Assembly (NCBI RefSeq): GCF_042427745.1
Contig: NZ_JBHMFA010000009.1
Reading direction: 5' to 3' (one strand)
Length of the DNA stretch: 64,000 bases
DNA from: Algibacter miyuki
GTDB lineage: Bacteria; Bacteroidota; Bacteroidia; Flavobacteriales; Flavobacteriaceae
A program made the translations under genes and the position numbers. Position 1 is the stretch's first letter; every line of letters starts with the position of its first letter. Under the pieces are notes generated by a model, which ran no database searches, was not told the DNA's origin, and saw nothing but the letters and a program-made list of their open reading frames with translations. Shown piece by piece: positions 61,499-64,000 of the stretch.

Positions 61499-61531
61499 AA
61501 GCTTTATGGAATTGGCCATAAAGCTTTTTTT
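61499..61531 (+). terminator. Terminator of the mannitol operon
   Basis: AAGCTTTATGG at 61499-61509 pairs perfectly with 61516-61526, followed by a T-run. It separates the operon from a converging second dehydrogenase gene. Confidence 0.92.
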
Positions 61532-61536
61532 CTGCC

Positions 61537-63027
61537 CTAAATTTTGTTTCCGTTGAAAGCGATAATGCTCTCTTTAATATGATGTGATCTTAGGTAGCTT
61601 AAATATTTTAAATATTTTTCAGTAAAAAAGGTATGTGTTCTTAAGGTTTTAAATACCGATTCAATCTCTAAAAACTTCGTCGGGTTTTGTAATGAACGTG
61701 CTGCCATCCTGATAAGCGTGTTACTTATGGAATCTATAATATCGTACGTATTGCCTTGGTCGTCAATACCATCGTTGTATTTACACCATGCCGCTATAAT
61801 AAAAGCGATATGGTTAATGTCTTTATTATTTTGTAATTGACTGTCTAAGGTTGATAAAATAAATATTGGAATTTTAGCCGAGCTTTCGGAGCAAATCCTA
61901 GATAAACTATCGTTTATATTAGGGTTTTTAAATCGGGAAATTAGTGTGGTTTTATAAGTTTCAATACTTATATTTTCTGCATCGACTAAGGTTGGTGACA
62001 CTTCTTTCTCTATAAATGAGGTGAGAAATAAAATGAAATCATCATCGTTCGCAGCTTCATGTACGGTTTTATATCCATGTAAGGTTCCTAAAATGCCTAA
62101 AACACTGTGGCCGGCATTTAAAAGTTGAAGTTTCATGTTTTGGTAAGGTTCAATATCTTTTACAAACTGCACGCCTACTTTTTCCCAAAAAGGTTTAGCT
62201 TCAAAAAAATCATCTTCAATCACCCAACTTGCAAAAGGTTCGCAAACTACAGGCCATTGATCTTCAACTAAGAATTCTTTTTTTAAGGCATCAATATCTT
62301 TATGTTGGGTTACAGGGGTAATTCTATCAACCATAGTATTGGGGAAACGGGTGTTTTGTTTCAACCACGGTAATAATTCAGGTTCGTTTTTGCTTACATA
62401 GTTAAAAAACGAATGCTGCATAGTCTCTCCGTTGTTTTTTATATTGTCGCAAGATAGAATGGTACATCCCGTTAAGCCGCGAAGCTTCCGAAGTTTAAAA
62501 GCTTGTGTTAAGTATCCAAAAACTGTTTTTGGATTAAACGGATTGGTAACTTCTTCGGCAACGGCAGGATGTTTTTGGTTGAATTCTCCTGTGGTTTCAT
62601 TTAGATGGTAGCCATCTTCAGCAATGGTTAATGAAATAATTTTAATGCCGGGGTGTGCCAAGCGCTCTATAACGGCCATAGGGTTTTCTGGCCCAAAAAA
62701 ATACTCTACAATCGAGCCTATTATTTGAGGTTTATGTAAGCCCGAAGCGTCTTTTGTAATTAGGGTGTACAGGCCGTCTTGATCTTTTAAAACGTTATAA
62801 GTTTTTCGGTCGGAATCGAGCAAGTCAATACCGCAAATTCCAGAGTTTAAAACGTTATGTTTTTCAATAAGTTCGTTAATGTAAAAAGCTTGGTGCGCGC
62901 GATGAAAATTGCTAACGCCAATATGGGCAATACTGGTTGTAATTTGGTCACGATCAAACAATGGAATAGACACATGTTCCTTGAGTGTGTCTAGGTTTTC
63001 CATGTTTAAGTATAAAGAATTGGGCAT
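61537..63027 (-). CDS. Second mannitol dehydrogenase family protein
   Basis: 496 residues, clearly paralogous to the protein at 59091-60587: AHIGVSNFHRAHQAFYI and KLQLLNAGHSVLGILG keep the NAD loop and the Lys-Asn-His catalytic set. It lies on the opposite strand, converging on the kinase gene, with its own promoter. Divergence from the first copy suggests a different polyol or condition rather than a recent duplicate. Its product could still feed the same kinase. Confidence 0.88.
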   Translation of the reverse strand: MPNSLYLNMENLDTLKEHVSIPLFDRDQITTSIAHIGVSNFHRAHQAFYINELIEKHNVLNSGICGIDLLDSDRKTYNVLKDQDGLYTLITKDASGLHKPQIIGSIVEYFFGPENPMAVIERLAHPGIKIISLTIAEDGYHLNETTGEFNQKHPAVAEEVTNPFNPKTVFGYLTQAFKLRKLRGLTGCTILSCDNIKNNGETMQHSFFNYVSKNEPELLPWLKQNTRFPNTMVDRITPVTQHKDIDALKKEFLVEDQWPVVCEPFASWVIEDDFFEAKPFWEKVGVQFVKDIEPYQNMKLQLLNAGHSVLGILGTLHGYKTVHEAANDDDFILFLTSFIEKEVSPTLVDAENISIETYKTTLISRFKNPNINDSLSRICSESSAKIPIFILSTLDSQLQNNKDINHIAFIIAAWCKYNDGIDDQGNTYDIIDSISNTLIRMAARSLQNPTKFLEIESVFKTLRTHTFFTEKYLKYLSYLRSHHIKESIIAFNGNKI

Positions 63028-63189
63028 TTTATTTTGGTGTTGGGTGTGCTTATTAAATTCTTTTTAAATTTACATAAAAAAATAATGAAATACCTTGAAA
63101 TTTTAAGGTTTCATTGTATCTTAACCCTGTGGGATAATAGCGTGCCGTTTTTTACGGAAAACAACGTTTTTTTTTTTTGAAAGTATAGT

Positions 63190-63915
63190 ATGGATTTTAG
63201 GAAGCGAGATAATGTATCGGTAGATTGTGTGATTTTTGGTTTGGATACCGATGGACTAAAGATTTTATTGCGTAAGCGTACATTAAATATGTTTAGCGAT
63301 GATTATCCTGTGGTTGATGATTGGATTATCACTGGGGGACGGGTTTTTATTAGTAAAACTCTAGAGGCTTCAGCAAATAGGATTTTTGAAGACAGCACAA
63401 ATTTCAGCGTATTTAATAGAACGCAGTTTAGAACTTATGGTAATCCGTCTCGAATAAAGTCGGATAAAGATTTATTATGGGTGCGCAGTCATGGTGTTAA
63501 AAACCAATCAATGACCATTGCTTATTATTTTACACAACCTATAGATTGTATCGATGTTGACGAGAATGAATTTAAATGGTTTTCGGTAAATGCCTTGCCA
63601 GAATTGGGTTTTGATCATTATGAAATTATAAGAGATGCCCACGAAGATTTAAAATTGAAAATTATGGTAGAACCTATTATTTTCGATTTAATGCCTGATA
63701 AGTTTACTTTGAATGAATTGCAGTTTGCTTTCGAATCGGTTTTAGATATCGAATTAGATAATCGTAATTTCAGAAAGAAAGTATTGAAAAAAACATACAT
63801 CGTACCTTTAAATGAAACCAAAAAAGGAACGGCTAAAAAACCTTCAAAACTTTATGTTTTTAGTCGTGATGTGTATGATAAAGTCTCCGAGAAAGATTTC
63901 ATTATTAATGTGTAA
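63190..63915 (+). CDS. Nudix-domain transcriptional regulator (NrtR/AraR-like)
   Basis: 241 residues. An N-terminal Nudix fold (about 8-145) is followed by a C-terminal winged helix (about 155-225), the layout of NrtR and the Bacteroidota AraR. The Nudix box is broken: GGRVFISKTLEASANRIFEDST has I-F-E-D where RE-x-x-EE-x-G is needed for hydrolysis, so ligand sensing rather than hydrolysis is expected. It sits beside the polyol genes, is divergent from the second dehydrogenase, and is a candidate regulator of the locus. Whether it binds the operators at 54318 and 54468 is untested. Confidence 0.85.
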   Translation: MDFRKRDNVSVDCVIFGLDTDGLKILLRKRTLNMFSDDYPVVDDWIITGGRVFISKTLEASANRIFEDSTNFSVFNRTQFRTYGNPSRIKSDKDLLWVRSHGVKNQSMTIAYYFTQPIDCIDVDENEFKWFSVNALPELGFDHYEIIRDAHEDLKLKIMVEPIIFDLMPDKFTLNELQFAFESVLDIELDNRNFRKKVLKKTYIVPLNETKKGTAKKPSKLYVFSRDVYDKVSEKDFIINV

Positions 63916-64000
63916 AAACAGTTATGATTTATGCTATTTTAGTTTCAGTTTTAAGCTATGTTTTGTTTCTATAAATGAGGTTGTGTGATTTAATTTATAG

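Noticed and set aside
63120..63180. A third copy of the mannitol operator before the Nudix regulator
   Set aside because: An AACGTTTT half-site and a CCGT/ACGG hairpin are present, but the spacing and second half-site do not match AAACGT-N7-ACGTTT.

Overview
The window is ordinary chromosomal sequence from a member of the Bacteroidota, almost certainly a marine Flavobacteriaceae. The DNA is AT-rich. Promoters follow the Bacteroidota form TTTG / TAnnTTTG, lipoproteins and a TonB-dependent receptor are common, one nuclease carries a C-terminal type IX secretion sorting domain, and cytochrome cbb3 oxidase has a fused CcoN-CcoO subunit with a mono-haem CcoP. A mannitol uptake and oxidation cluster suggests access to brown-algal material. 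I see no tRNA, rRNA, CRISPR array, prophage or insertion sequence.

Layout. 1-3002: end of a TPR protein and a TonB receptor. 3384-5405 (minus): YceI-like lipoprotein, ECF sigma factor and RskA-type anti-sigma factor. 5520-17789: a microaerobic block with hemN, a universal stress protein, the cbb3 oxidase operon (ccoS-ccoNO-ccoQ-ccoP-ccoG-fixH-SafE/DsbD-like), the copper ATPase ccoI and an Fnr-type regulator. Three near-identical Fnr-type palindromes lie before hemN, before ccoS and between ccoI and fnr. 17881-20562: VWA and MoxR-like AAA pair. 20823-24210: sugar-phosphatase/GH100-like fusion plus a sucrose-phosphate-synthase-like GT4 enzyme. 24225-29208 (minus): YdeI-like protein, M1 and M28 peptidases, cbpM and cbpA. 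29519-38172 (minus): fatty-acid beta-oxidation genes (fadD-like, marR, fadB-like, fadA-like, acyl-CoA dehydrogenase), with two four-helix-bundle genes inserted between the enzyme genes. 38474-39477: a pair of related small membrane proteins. Then purL, a secreted nuclease and an RsmB-like methyltransferase on the minus strand.

46870-52852 holds an ECF sigma factor, a small one-TM protein (probable anti-sigma) and a Spy/CnrX-like periplasmic sensor, followed by EF-hand, CotH, YHYH, MORN-like and SCO proteins. Four intergenic gaps here carry the same bipartite sequence, ACACAAGTTT (GCGCAAGTTT once), exactly 13 bases, then CATCTAAA (TATCTAAA once). This is best read as the promoter recognised by the local ECF sigma factor, making the region a self-contained signalling regulon.

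54318-63915 is a mannitol/polyol locus: two long palindromic operators, a complete Bacteroidota promoter, an outer-membrane barrel, a ribose-type ABC transporter (binding protein, ATPase, permease), mannitol 2-dehydrogenase, fructokinase, a second mannitol dehydrogenase on the opposite strand and a Nudix-type regulator.

The least explained structure is at the two four-helix-bundle genes in the fad operon. Each has flanks made of degenerate 7-base repeats (TCTTNNT or its complement). Three of the flanks are exactly 36 bases long, built from four heptads and one octamer, and the downstream arrays begin on the final Ser-stop codons. Upstream and downstream arrays are complementary and could fold the gene out of the mRNA, as in the intervening sequences of 23S rRNA that carry the same protein family.
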